Positions 51,269-60,079 of a stretch of DNA of 64,000 nucleotides are shown here, piece by piece. The position numbers and the translations under genes were made by a program. Every line of letters starts with the position of its first letter. Position 1 is the stretch's first letter. A model generated the notes under the pieces. It searched no databases. It saw only the letters and a program-made list of their open reading frames with translations, and was not told the DNA's origin. The stretch comes from Microbacterium lacus (GTDB lineage Bacteria; Actinomycetota; Actinomycetes; Actinomycetales; Microbacteriaceae): assembly GCF_039531105.1 (NCBI RefSeq), contig NZ_BAAAPK010000001.1, positions 2,232,001 to 2,296,000 of the forward strand. Reading direction: 5' to 3'.

Positions 51269-52603
51269 ATGTCCCTCACCCTCCCTCCCGTGGACCCGTC
51301 GGTCGACCACGAGATCCAGGCGATCGTCGCCGGAGCCTCCACGGCCGAGACCTGCAACACGGACCTCGCCGCCGGACCCTGGACGTTCGACGCGCGCCCC
51401 GGTTACGGCCCGGGGTCGTCGATGGGCGACGTGATCCCGGTGGGCGCGCCACGGCAGGGTGAGCTTCCGGCGTCGTACCGCGAGGCGAGCCCGGAAGAGC
51501 TCGATGCGCGCATCATCGCCGCGAAGACGATCCTCGGCGACCGCGTCGTGATCCTCGGGCACTTCTATCAGCGCGAGGAGGTCATCCGGCATGCGGACTA
51601 CGTCGGAGACTCCTTCCAGCTCGCGAATGCGGCACTCGAACACCCGGATGCCGAGGCCATCGTGTTCTGCGGCGTGCACTTCATGGCCGAGACCGCAGAC
51701 CTCCTCTCGCGCCCGGAGCAGTCCGTGATCCTGCCGAACCTGGCCGCCGGCTGCTCGATGGCGGACATGGCGGACATCGACCAGGTGGAGGAGTGCTGGG
51801 AGCAGCTGGCCGAGATCTACGGCGATATGGATGCCCCTGACGCCGACGGACTCGTTCCGGTCATCCCGGTGACGTACATGAACTCCTCGGCCGCGATCAA
51901 GGGCTTCGTCGGTCGCCACGGCGGAATCGTGTGCACGTCCTCCAACGCCCAGACGGTTCTGGAGTGGGCGTTCGCCCGCGGGCGCCGCGTGCTCTTCTTC
52001 CCCGACCAGCATCTCGGCCGGAACACCGCCAAGGCGATGGGAGTGCCTCTGGAGCACATGCCGATGTGGAACCCGCGCAAGCCGCTCGGCGGAGCCACGG
52101 AGGCGGAGATCGAGGACGCGCGCGTGATCCTGTGGCACGGGTTCTGCTCGGTGCACCGGCGCTTCACCGTGGATCAGATCGACACCGCCCGCGCGGCGCA
52201 CCCGGGCGTGCGGGTGATCGTGCATCCGGAATGCCCGATGGCCGTCGTCGACGCCGCCGACGAGTCCGGCTCCACCGACTACATCCGCCGCGCGATCGAA
52301 GCGGCATCCGAGCCGACGACGTTCGCGATCGGCACCGAGGTGAACCTCGTGCAGCGTCTCGCCGCCGCGAATCCGCAGCACACGATCTTCTGCCTGGACC
52401 CCGTGGTCTGCCCGTGCTCGACGATGTACCGCATCCACCCCGGGTACCTCGCCTGGGTGCTCGAAGGGCTCGTCGCCGGGGAGGTGCGCAACCGCATCAC
52501 CGTGCCGCAGGACGTCGCCGACCCCGCGCGGGTCGCGCTCGAGCGGATGCTGGCCGCCAAGCCTCCGGCCGCGCCCGCCGCCGCGTGGGAGAACGCGTCG
52601 TGA
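51269..52603 (+). CDS. nadA: Quinolinate synthase
   Basis: A 444-residue [4Fe-4S] enzyme that condenses iminoaspartate with dihydroxyacetone phosphate to give quinolinate, the first committed part of de novo NAD synthesis. Cluster cysteines are in FCGVHFMAET, HPECPMAVV and VVCPCSTMYR. Substrate-binding segments are GHFYQREEV, NSSAAIKG and FFPDQHLGRNTAK. The N-terminal 60 residues are the actinobacterial extension. Its stop overlaps nadB (GTGA). Confidence 0.96.
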   Translation: MSLTLPPVDPSVDHEIQAIVAGASTAETCNTDLAAGPWTFDARPGYGPGSSMGDVIPVGAPRQGELPASYREASPEELDARIIAAKTILGDRVVILGHFYQREEVIRHADYVGDSFQLANAALEHPDAEAIVFCGVHFMAETADLLSRPEQSVILPNLAAGCSMADMADIDQVEECWEQLAEIYGDMDAPDADGLVPVIPVTYMNSSAAIKGFVGRHGGIVCTSSNAQTVLEWAFARGRRVLFFPDQHLGRNTAKAMGVPLEHMPMWNPRKPLGGATEAEIEDARVILWHGFCSVHRRFTVDQIDTARAAHPGVRVIVHPECPMAVVDAADESGSTDYIRRAIEAASEPTTFAIGTEVNLVQRLAAANPQHTIFCLDPVVCPCSTMYRIHPGYLAWVLEGLVAGEVRNRITVPQDVADPARVALERMLAAKPPAAPAAAWENAS

Positions 52604-54270
52604 GCGGGCCGCTGCACGCGGTCGTGGTGGGCTCCGGCATCGCCGGGCTCACGGTGGCCCTGCACGCCGTCCAGCACGGCGTGCAGGTGACCCTGGTCAC
52701 GAAGGACGTCCTGGAGCACGCCAACACCAGGTACGCGCAGGGCGGCATCGCGGGGGTCATGTTCGACGACGACCGCGCCGAGGACCACATCCGCGACACG
52801 CTCACCGCGGGGGCCGGACTGAGCGATCCCGAGGCTGTCCGCGTCCTCGTCGACGAGGGTCCCGCCCGCATCCGCGAGCTCATCGACATCGGCGTCGCGT
52901 TCGACCGCGGCGAGGACGGCGCGTTCGTGAAGGGTCTGGAGGCGGCGCATTCGTACCCGCGCATCCTGCACTCCGGCGGGGATGCGACCGGCACGGCGAT
53001 CGAGAAGGCGCTCGTGGCGCGCCTGCGCGCGAGCGAGGTGCGGGTGATCGAGCATGCCTTCCTGATCGATCTCATCGTCTCCGACGGACGCGTGGCGGGC
53101 GTGGAGCTGCTCGTCGGCGATGTGCCGGCGTCGACCGATCGATCCGTCGTGCGCGGGGTCCGCGAGAGCATCCACGCGGATGCCGTCGTCCTCGCCACCG
53201 GCGGCGCGGGCGAGCTGTACGCGCACACCACGAACCCGCCGGTCGCGACCGGCGACGGGATCGCCGCCGCGCTGCGCGCTGGGGCTGCCGTCGCCGACCT
53301 CGAGTTCTTCCAGTTCCACCCGACGGTGCTCGAGGGTGGTGGCTCCGCTCTCGGCGAGTCCTTCCTGGTCTCTGAAGCCGTCCGCGGCGAAGGAGCGACA
53401 CTGATCGACGAATCGGGCCGCCGGTTCGCATTCGATGCCCACCCCGACGGTGAGCTCGCTCCTCGGGACGTCGTCGCCCGCGCGATCGCACGACAGATGG
53501 AGCGTCAGGACGGGCGCCCCGTGCTGCTGGATGCGACTCATCTGCGACCTACTCCGGAGGAGACGGCGGCATTCCTCGCGCGCCGGTTCCCCACGATCGA
53601 CGCGGCCGTGCGCGAACGCGGACTCGACTGGGCGCGGCAGCCGATACCGGTGACGCCCGCGGCGCACTACCTGATGGGCGGGGTCGTGACCGACCTCGAC
53701 GGACGCACGAGCGTCGCGGGGCTCTACGCGGTCGGCGAAGTGGCGCGCACGGGCGTGCACGGCGCGAACCGCCTCGCCTCGAACTCATTGCTGGAGGGGG
53801 CCGTGTTCGGTGCCCGGGCGGGCGATGCGATCGCCGCGGATGCGGCATCCGGAGCGTGGCCTGCTCTGCAGGTCGCGCCGGTCGACCCGATCGAGGCGAC
53901 GCCTGCCGCGGACGCCCCGCCGTTCTCGCGGGCCGCCCTGCAGCGGCTCATGTGGGAGGACGCCGGACTCGTGCGGGACGCCGAAGGCCTCGCCCGCGCG
54001 GCAAGGATCCTCGCGGCATGGCGCGCGACGGAGCGGACGCCCGCCGCCGAAGCCGAGTTCGAGGACGAGAACCTGCTGCTGGTCGCCCAGCACCTCGTCG
54101 CCGCAGCGGCGACGCGCACCGCCTCCGTCGGCGCGCACTTCCGTCGTGACGGCGCGGAGCCTGACGAAACTCCACGGAATCGGTCGGATGCGGCCGCGTC
54201 GGCCGCGATCGGGGCCGACATCACGCCCGATGCGTGGAGTTCTGCCGCGCCCACCGAGGCGGTCCGCTGA
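52600..54270 (+). CDS. nadB: L-aspartate oxidase
   Basis: A 556-residue FAD enzyme that oxidises aspartate to iminoaspartate for NadA. The N-terminus has the FAD motif VVVGSGIAGLTVAL; other segments are YAQGGIAGVMFDDD, HSYPRILHSGGDATG, FFQFHPTVLEGG, HYLMGGVVTDLDG and NRLASNSLLEGAVFGAR. The C-terminal helical domain is typical of the succinate dehydrogenase/fumarate reductase flavoprotein family. GTG at 52600 overlaps the nadA stop and its TGA overlaps the nadC ATG. Confidence 0.95.
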   Translation: MSGPLHAVVVGSGIAGLTVALHAVQHGVQVTLVTKDVLEHANTRYAQGGIAGVMFDDDRAEDHIRDTLTAGAGLSDPEAVRVLVDEGPARIRELIDIGVAFDRGEDGAFVKGLEAAHSYPRILHSGGDATGTAIEKALVARLRASEVRVIEHAFLIDLIVSDGRVAGVELLVGDVPASTDRSVVRGVRESIHADAVVLATGGAGELYAHTTNPPVATGDGIAAALRAGAAVADLEFFQFHPTVLEGGGSALGESFLVSEAVRGEGATLIDESGRRFAFDAHPDGELAPRDVVARAIARQMERQDGRPVLLDATHLRPTPEETAAFLARRFPTIDAAVRERGLDWARQPIPVTPAAHYLMGGVVTDLDGRTSVAGLYAVGEVARTGVHGANRLASNSLLEGAVFGARAGDAIAADAASGAWPALQVAPVDPIEATPAADAPPFSRAALQRLMWEDAGLVRDAEGLARAARILAAWRATERTPAAEAEFEDENLLLVAQHLVAAAATRTASVGAHFRRDGAEPDETPRNRSDAAASAAIGADITPDAWSSAAPTEAVR

Positions 54271-55121
54271 TGCTCACGCGCGCCACGATCGAGCGCACCG
54301 TCTCCGCCGCCCTGGAGGAGGACGCCCCCTGGGGCGACATCACGAGCGAGATGCTCATCCCGGAGGCCTCCACCGCGGTCGCCGAGCTCGTCGCGCGGGA
54401 GCGCGGCGTCTTCAGCGGCGGAGAGGTCTTCGCCGCTGCGTTCGCGTTGACCGACCCGGCCATCCAGGTGGACCTCGCGATCGCGGACGGCGCGGAGTTC
54501 GAGCGCGGTGCGGTCCTCGCGGTGGTCACCGGACCGTCACGCGGAGTGCTGACCGCCGAGCGCGTCGGACTGAACTTCGCGCAGCGCATGACGGGCATCG
54601 CCACGCTGACGGCGAGCTACGTCGCTCAGGTCGCCCACACCGGCGCGCGCATCGCCGACACCCGCAAGACCACACCGGGACTCCGGGCCTTCGAGCGTCA
54701 CGCCGTCCGCTCGGGCGGCGGTCACAACCACCGCTACTCGCTCTCGGACGCGGTCATGGCGAAGGACAACCACCTCGCCGTCCTGACCCGGACCGGGATG
54801 TCCGTCACCGCCGCGCTGCAGGGTGCGATCGCGCGCCTGCCGCACACGACGCACGTCGAGGTGGAGGTCGATCGCCTCGATCAGATCGAGCCCGTGCTCG
54901 CCGCGGGCGTGGGCACGATCATGCTCGACAACTTCTCGCTCGAGGATCTGCGCCGCGGCGTCGAGCAGATCGGCGGCAGGGTCATCGTGGAGGCCTCCGG
55001 CGGCGTGTCCCTGGAGACCGTGCGCGCGATCGCGGAGACCGGCGTGGACGTCATCTCCGTCGGTGCACTCACGCATTCCGCGCGCGCCCTCGACCTCGCG
55101 CTGGACGTTCGCCTCTCGTGA
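54270..55121 (+). CDS. nadC: Nicotinate-nucleotide pyrophosphorylase (carboxylating)
   Basis: A 283-residue type II phosphoribosyltransferase that turns quinolinate and PRPP into nicotinate mononucleotide. Motifs are EEDAPWGDITSEML, FAQRMTGIATLT, ADTRKTTPGLRAFERHAVR, GGGHNHRYSLSDAVMAKDNH and the C-terminal ASGGVSLETVRAIAETGVD. ATG at 54270 shares a base with the nadB stop. Its own stop overlaps the desulfurase start. Confidence 0.96.
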   Translation: MLTRATIERTVSAALEEDAPWGDITSEMLIPEASTAVAELVARERGVFSGGEVFAAAFALTDPAIQVDLAIADGAEFERGAVLAVVTGPSRGVLTAERVGLNFAQRMTGIATLTASYVAQVAHTGARIADTRKTTPGLRAFERHAVRSGGGHNHRYSLSDAVMAKDNHLAVLTRTGMSVTAALQGAIARLPHTTHVEVEVDRLDQIEPVLAAGVGTIMLDNFSLEDLRRGVEQIGGRVIVEASGGVSLETVRAIAETGVDVISVGALTHSARALDLALDVRLS

Positions 55122-56269
55122 GCATGCTGTACCTCGACAACGCGGCCACCACCCCGGTGCGGCCGGAGGTGCTCGAGGCGATGATGCCGTTCCTGACCCG
55201 CTGGTACGGGAACCCCTCGAGCCACCACACGGTCGGTGAGGCGGCCGCGGGCGCTCTGGCCGACGCCCGCGCCCGGGTCGCGCGCATCCTGGGAATGCGG
55301 GCGGGTGACATCGTCTTCACCTCGGGCGGCACCGAGGCGAACAACCTGGCCGTCAAGGGGATCGCGATCGCCGCGCACGCCCGCCGCGGAGCGAGCCACG
55401 TCATCACGAGTGCGATCGAGCACGAGTCGATCCTCGAGTCGGTCGACTATCTCGCGCGCATCCACGGCTTCTCCGTCAGCCGTCTGCCGGTGGACGGTGA
55501 TGCGCGGATCGACCCCGGCGATGTCGCGGCCGCGCTCCGGGAGGACACCGCATTGGTGAGCGTGGGGTACGCGAACAACGAGGTGGGCACCGTCCAGGAC
55601 GTCGCGGCGATCGCTGCCGCCGCGCACGCGCGGGGCGTCCCCGTGCACATCGATGCGGTGCAGGCCGCGGGGTGGCTGCCGCTGGATGCCGCGGCGCTCG
55701 GCGTCGACGCGATCTCGCTCGCCGGGCACAAGCTCGGAGCCCCGAAGGGAATGGGTCTCCTCGCCGTCCGCGGCCGCATCCCGATCGAGCCGGTCCTGCA
55801 CGGCGGCGGGCAGGAGCGCGGCCGGCGCAGCGGAACCGAGAACGTCGCCGGGGCCGTGGGCCTTGCCACCGCGTTGGAACTGGCCGAAGCCGACCGGGCG
55901 GCATCCGCTCTTCGCGTGAGCGGTGTGCGGGACGCGTTCATCGGCGGCGTTCTCGCCGGCGTCACGACGGCGACCCTGACGGGCGACCGGGTGCACCGGC
56001 TTCCCGGGACCGCGAGTTTCACGTTCGCCAGGACGAGCGGTGAGGCCGTGCTTCTCGAGCTCGAGCGGCGGGGCGTGGTCTCTTCCAGCGGATCGGCGTG
56101 TGCGGCCGGAAGCGACGAACCCTCGCACGTGCTCGTCGCGATGGGCATTCCCGCCGAGCTCGCCCAGACCGCCGTCCGCTTCACGTTCGGGCACGACACC
56201 CGGGTCGACCCCGGCGAGCTGACGCGGGCCGTCCAGGCCTCGGTCGCCGCCGTACAATCGGGCGCGTGA
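55118..56269 (+). CDS. Cysteine desulfurase (NifS/IscS family), linked to NAD synthesis
   Basis: A 383-residue PLP enzyme that releases sulfur from cysteine as a persulfide. The PLP lysine is in ISLAGHKLGAPKGMG, the active Cys in SSGSACAAGSDEPSH, and other segments are YLDNAATTPVRPEV and FTSGGTEANNLAVKG. The GTG at 55118 overlaps the nadC stop; ATG 55124 is an alternative. Being the last gene of the nad operon, it probably supplies sulfur for the NadA [4Fe-4S] cluster, as the operon's NadS in corynebacteria. The end of this gene carries the -10 of the following glycosyltransferase gene. Confidence 0.93.
   Translation: MSMLYLDNAATTPVRPEVLEAMMPFLTRWYGNPSSHHTVGEAAAGALADARARVARILGMRAGDIVFTSGGTEANNLAVKGIAIAAHARRGASHVITSAIEHESILESVDYLARIHGFSVSRLPVDGDARIDPGDVAAALREDTALVSVGYANNEVGTVQDVAAIAAAAHARGVPVHIDAVQAAGWLPLDAAALGVDAISLAGHKLGAPKGMGLLAVRGRIPIEPVLHGGGQERGRRSGTENVAGAVGLATALELAEADRAASALRVSGVRDAFIGGVLAGVTTATLTGDRVHRLPGTASFTFARTSGEAVLLELERRGVVSSSGSACAAGSDEPSHVLVAMGIPAELAQTAVRFTFGHDTRVDPGELTRAVQASVAAVQSGA
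56253..56258 (+). promoter_or_regulatory. Putative -10 box (TACAAT), leaderless promoter inside the end of the desulfurase gene
   Basis: TACAAT ends 7 bases before the GTG at 56266. It is one of the best -10 matches in the window and lies within the last codons of the upstream gene, so the glycosyltransferase can be transcribed separately. Confidence 0.55.
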
Positions 56270-57237
56270 GCACTTCCACCGGGCCGGCGGTCACGGTCAT
56301 CGTCCCGGGTTTCGACGTCGCGGACTACGCTGACGCCGCACTGGACTCGCTCCGGGCGCAGACCCGCGCGGACTGGTCGGCGATCCTCGTCGATGACGCC
56401 TCCTCGGATGCCACCGCGGACATCTTCGACCGCGCCGCCGCGCAGGATCCGCGTTTCCGCGTCGTCCGCGCGCCCGCACGCGGGGGTCTCGGCGCGGCCC
56501 GCAACCGCGCTCTCGACCTCGTACAGACGCCGTACCTCGGGTTCCTCGACGCCGACGACGTGCTGATCCCCTCCGCGCTCGAGCGGCTCCTCGGTGTCCT
56601 GGAGCGGACCGGCAGCGATTTCGCGCTCGGCGCGTACGTGCGCCTGCGCCCTGATGGCCACGGAGGTTATACGCCCGGTCCCGTTCAGCCTTGGGTCGCA
56701 GCCGCGACGGCACCCGAGCGCCTGGCCACCACGATCGAAGACCACCCCGAGGCGACGGCCAACGTCGTGGCGTGGTCGAAGATCAGCCGGACCGAGTTCT
56801 GGCACCGCGCTCACCTGCGCTTCCCCGAGGGCAGGCTCTACGAGGATCAGCTCGTGGCGCAGCAGATGTACGCTCGGGCGCGACGCTTCGACACGATCCC
56901 TGACGTCCTCGTGCACTGGCGGGTGCGTCCGGACGGGTCCTCGATCACCCAACGGGAGGCGCAGCTCGACGTGCTGCGCGATTGCCTGGACGCGATGGAT
57001 GCCGGCCTCCGCGTCCTGGAGGACACCGGGCACCCGCGCGCCGCGCGTGCCCGCGTCGGGCAGATCCTGCGGATGGACATCCCGCGCCTCGTCGAACTCG
57101 CGCGCGCGCACCCCGATCCCGCGTACCGTCGCACGCTCGGGGCGTTCACCCGGGAGATCTGGGATCGGGGCGCCGCGTCCACATCGGGCCTGGACGACGC
57201 GGCGAACGCCGCCGTCTCCGCCGCCCGCCTCTGGTGA
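56266..57237 (+). CDS. Glycosyltransferase family 2 protein
   Basis: A 323-residue GT-A enzyme. The nucleotide-sugar core shows TVIVPGFDVADYADAALDSL, ILVDDASSDATADIFDRAA, GGLGAARNRALD and the metal-binding DADD in YLGFLDADDVLIP. A later ED motif is in YEDQLVAQQMY. It has no membrane segment and probably acts at the inner face of the membrane on an envelope glycan. The GTG at 56266 overlaps the desulfurase stop. It converges on an ABC exporter gene. Confidence 0.92.
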   Translation: MSTSTGPAVTVIVPGFDVADYADAALDSLRAQTRADWSAILVDDASSDATADIFDRAAAQDPRFRVVRAPARGGLGAARNRALDLVQTPYLGFLDADDVLIPSALERLLGVLERTGSDFALGAYVRLRPDGHGGYTPGPVQPWVAAATAPERLATTIEDHPEATANVVAWSKISRTEFWHRAHLRFPEGRLYEDQLVAQQMYARARRFDTIPDVLVHWRVRPDGSSITQREAQLDVLRDCLDAMDAGLRVLEDTGHPRAARARVGQILRMDIPRLVELARAHPDPAYRRTLGAFTREIWDRGAASTSGLDDAANAAVSAARLW

Positions 57238-57246
57238 GGCCCCCGC

Positions 57247-59247
57247 TCAGGCCTCGGGCAACGCCAGCGAGCCGGTGAGCACCGCCGCCGGATCGTCCGC
57301 CGGCAGGGTCGCCGGGTCGTCCGGCGCACGATCCGCTCTTCGCGCGGGCCGCGGCGCCGGCTCGTCGTCGGCCTCGATCTCGAGGATCCGGGATGCCGCG
57401 AGCTGCTGGGCCGCGAGCTCGGCGTAGAGGCCGCCCTCCGCCAGCAGCGACGCGTGGGTCCCCGACTCCACGATCCGCCCGGCGTCGACCACGTGGATCA
57501 CGTCGGCCCCGATGACCGTCGAGAGCCGGTGGGCGATCGACAGGGTGGTCCTGCCCCGCGCGGCCGCATCGAGGGCTTCCTGCACGACGCGCTCGGAGAC
57601 GGTGTCCAGGGCCGAGGTGGCCTCGTCGAGCAACAGGACGGGCGGGTCCTTCAGCAGGACCCGCGCGATCGCGATCCGCTGCTTTTCTCCCCCGGACAGT
57701 CGGTACCCGCGCTCGCCCACGATCGTGTCGTAACCGTGCTCGAACCCGCTGATGATGTGGTGGATGTTCGCTGCGCGGCAGGCCTCCTCGAGGTCTTCCT
57801 GCGTCGCGTCCGGTTTCGCGTACAGGAGGTTCTCCCGGATCGTCGCGTGGAAGAGGTAGGTCTCCTGCGAAACGATGCCGACGTGGTCGATGATCGACTC
57901 CTGCGTGAGCGCCCGCACATCGGCACCGGCGAACAGCACGGCCCCACCCGTCGCTTCGTACATGCGCGGCGTCAGATACAGAACTGTCGTCTTGCCCGCC
58001 CCCGAGGGTCCGACGAAGGCGACGTGCTGGCCCGGCTCGGCGGTGAAGGACACGCCCTGCAGGGTCGGTCGCGCCTGCGCAGCCGCATCCGGATACGCGA
58101 ACACGACGTCGCGGAACTCCACCCGGCCCACCGGACCCGGGGCCGCCCGCACCGGGATCGCGCCAGGCGCGTCGCTGATCGCGGGCACGAGGTCGAGGAA
58201 CTCGAAGATCCGCGCGAAGATCGCCGCAGAGGTCTGCACGTCCAGCGAGACGCGCATGAGACCCATGAGCGGCATCAGCAGCCGCGCCTGCACCGTCGTG
58301 AACGCCACGATCGTGCCCGCGGTGATGACGTCGCTGCCGCCGGTGATGAGGTACCCGGCCACGAGGTAGATGATCGCCGGCACGCTCGCCATGAGCACCT
58401 GCACGACCGCGAAGAATCCCTGGCCGCTCATGGCGCGCCGAACCTGCAGACGCACCTGATTGACGTTCTCGGCTCCGTACCGCGCGGACTCGGTGCGCTG
58501 ACGGTTGAACGACTTCGACAGCAGGATGCCGGACACGCTCAGTGTCTCCTGCGTGATCGCCGTCAGCTCCGAGAGCGACTCCTGCGTCTCGCCCGCGATG
58601 CGCGCGCGCACCTGGCCGACCCTGCGCTGCACGATCACGAGGAACGGCATCATCACCACGGCGATGATCGTCAGGCGCCAGTCGATGATGATCATCGCCA
58701 CCAGGGAGGCGATGACCGTCACGACGTTGCCGAGGATGCTGGTGAACGTGCTCGTGAGCACGCCGGAGACCGCGCCGACGTCGTTCTGCAGCCGGGACTG
58801 GATCACACCGGTCTTCGTCCGCGTGAAGAAGCCGAGCTCCATCGCCTGCAAGTGATCGAAGAGCTGGACCCGGAGGTCGCCGGTGATCCGGTTGCCGATC
58901 GTGGAGGTGAACCAGGTCTGCAGGACCCCGAGAGCGGCGGACAGCACGAACAGGCCGATCATGATGAGCACGAGACGCCACAGGAGCGCCTGGTCGGGGC
59001 CCGCGCCACCCGGCGGGAAGAGCGCCTCGTCGAAGATCTGCTGCACGATCAGGGCGGGGACGACGGCGATCGCGGCGCCGGCGATCACGAGCACAGCCGT
59101 CACGATCAGGCGACCGGTGTAGGGGCGGAACAGGGCGACCACCCGGCGCCCGAGATTCGGGATGCGCGGCGCCTGGGCGTTCAGCTTCTTCTGGGCGCTG
59201 ATGTCGACCGGGCGGAATCCGCCGCCGTGTCCCCCGCCCATGCTCAT
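57247..59247 (-). CDS. ABC transporter, fused membrane and ATP-binding domains (exporter)
   Basis: A 666-residue type IV ABC exporter half-transporter. After a Gly/His-rich start, six transmembrane helices lie at about residues 45-340, with the ATPase domain at about 375-620: GPSGAGKTTVLYLTPRM (Walker A), the signature RLSGGEKQRIAIARVLL and Walker B VLLLDEATSALD. The final 50 residues are polar, with a run of Arg/Pro/Ala. It would export a lipid, drug or peptide as a homo- or heterodimer. ATG at 59247 has TAGGCT ending 7 bases upstream; a second ATG is at codon 3. Confidence 0.94.
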   Translation of the reverse strand: MSMGGGHGGGFRPVDISAQKKLNAQAPRIPNLGRRVVALFRPYTGRLIVTAVLVIAGAAIAVVPALIVQQIFDEALFPPGGAGPDQALLWRLVLIMIGLFVLSAALGVLQTWFTSTIGNRITGDLRVQLFDHLQAMELGFFTRTKTGVIQSRLQNDVGAVSGVLTSTFTSILGNVVTVIASLVAMIIIDWRLTIIAVVMMPFLVIVQRRVGQVRARIAGETQESLSELTAITQETLSVSGILLSKSFNRQRTESARYGAENVNQVRLQVRRAMSGQGFFAVVQVLMASVPAIIYLVAGYLITGGSDVITAGTIVAFTTVQARLLMPLMGLMRVSLDVQTSAAIFARIFEFLDLVPAISDAPGAIPVRAAPGPVGRVEFRDVVFAYPDAAAQARPTLQGVSFTAEPGQHVAFVGPSGAGKTTVLYLTPRMYEATGGAVLFAGADVRALTQESIIDHVGIVSQETYLFHATIRENLLYAKPDATQEDLEEACRAANIHHIISGFEHGYDTIVGERGYRLSGGEKQRIAIARVLLKDPPVLLLDEATSALDTVSERVVQEALDAAARGRTTLSIAHRLSTVIGADVIHVVDAGRIVESGTHASLLAEGGLYAELAAQQLAASRILEIEADDEPAPRPARRADRAPDDPATLPADDPAAVLTGSLALPEA

Positions 59248-59254
59248 GGGCTCG

Positions 59255-59260
59255 AGCCTA
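59255..59260 (-). promoter_or_regulatory. Putative -10 box (TAGGCT), leaderless promoter of the ABC exporter gene
   Basis: TAGGCT on the minus strand ends 7 bases before the ATG at 59247, directly after the hairpin at 59265-59286. There is no ribosome site in the gap. Confidence 0.5.
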
Positions 59261-59264
59261 CTTT

Positions 59265-59286
59265 CGGCCCCGGACGCCCGGGGCCG
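59265..59286 (-). terminator. Hairpin terminator after the DUF1345 gene
   Basis: Arms CGGCCCCGG at 59265-59273 and CCGGGGCCG at 59278-59286 with a 4-base loop. It lies 23 bases after the DUF1345 stop on the minus strand and just ahead of the ABC exporter promoter. Confidence 0.7.
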
Positions 59287-59309
59287 TGAACGCTCACGGC
59301 GGAACCGCG

Positions 59310-59951
59310 CTAGGAGAGATCGATCACGAGGTTCACGACCGTGCCGATGATGACTGCGCCGAACAGGTACGCCAGGAGGGACTGGGCGATCACGAGCCGA
59401 CGGATCTGGTTCGTCCGCACCGCGCTGTCGCCCACCTGATAGCCCATGCCGATCCCGAGCGAGAAGTACGCGAAGTCCGTGTACGACGGATCATCATGCT
59501 GATTGAAGTCGATCCCGCCGCCCGGGGCGCCGTAGTACAGATGGGCCACGCGCAGCATGTAGTCGGCCTGGATGAGGGCCCACGAGCTCGCGACGCTGAC
59601 CACGGCGATCGCCGCGAGCAGGTACGACTCGAGTTCCGATGTGGTCTGCGTCTGGATCAGGACGATCGCGACCGCGCCGAGGCTCGCGACGCTGCCGACC
59701 AGGGCGACGAGCCGGGCGAAGGAACGGCCGGGATCCTCTCCGGTGGCGTGCGCGCGCGTCTGCGCGGCATCCATCGGCCAGATCAGGATCGCCAGCCACA
59801 CGACGTTCGTGGCGGCGAACCCGGACCATCCGGCGAGCAGACCCGCCGCGATGCCCAGGAACGGGGCGGCCGTCAGCCCCCCGATCACGCCGATGACGGC
59901 GGCCACGAGGGATCGGGAGAGCGCCGCCAGACGGACGGGATTCACAGCCAT
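59310..59951 (-). CDS. DUF1345 membrane protein
   Basis: A 213-residue protein with five transmembrane helices (about 15-50 as a pair, 80-100, 110-130 and 190-211). The signature YTDFAYFSLGIGMGYQVGDS, with a preceding HLYY and FNQHDDPSY segment, is typical of DUF1345. Function unknown. It stands alone: a hairpin follows its stop and the MFS gene diverges upstream. Confidence 0.9.
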   Translation of the reverse strand: MAVNPVRLAALSRSLVAAVIGVIGGLTAAPFLGIAAGLLAGWSGFAATNVVWLAILIWPMDAAQTRAHATGEDPGRSFARLVALVGSVASLGAVAIVLIQTQTTSELESYLLAAIAVVSVASSWALIQADYMLRVAHLYYGAPGGGIDFNQHDDPSYTDFAYFSLGIGMGYQVGDSAVRTNQIRRLVIAQSLLAYLFGAVIIGTVVNLVIDLS

Positions 59952-60079
59952 GTGCGAATGTTTCCACGCGATCGGGGAATGCGGTGTCCGACCCGGCCGT
60001 TATCGTGAGGGCTTGTTGTATTTCGTGTGACCCGCCTACGGGACGGTGCTCGTGCACGCCGACCCCCGAGGAGACGCCC

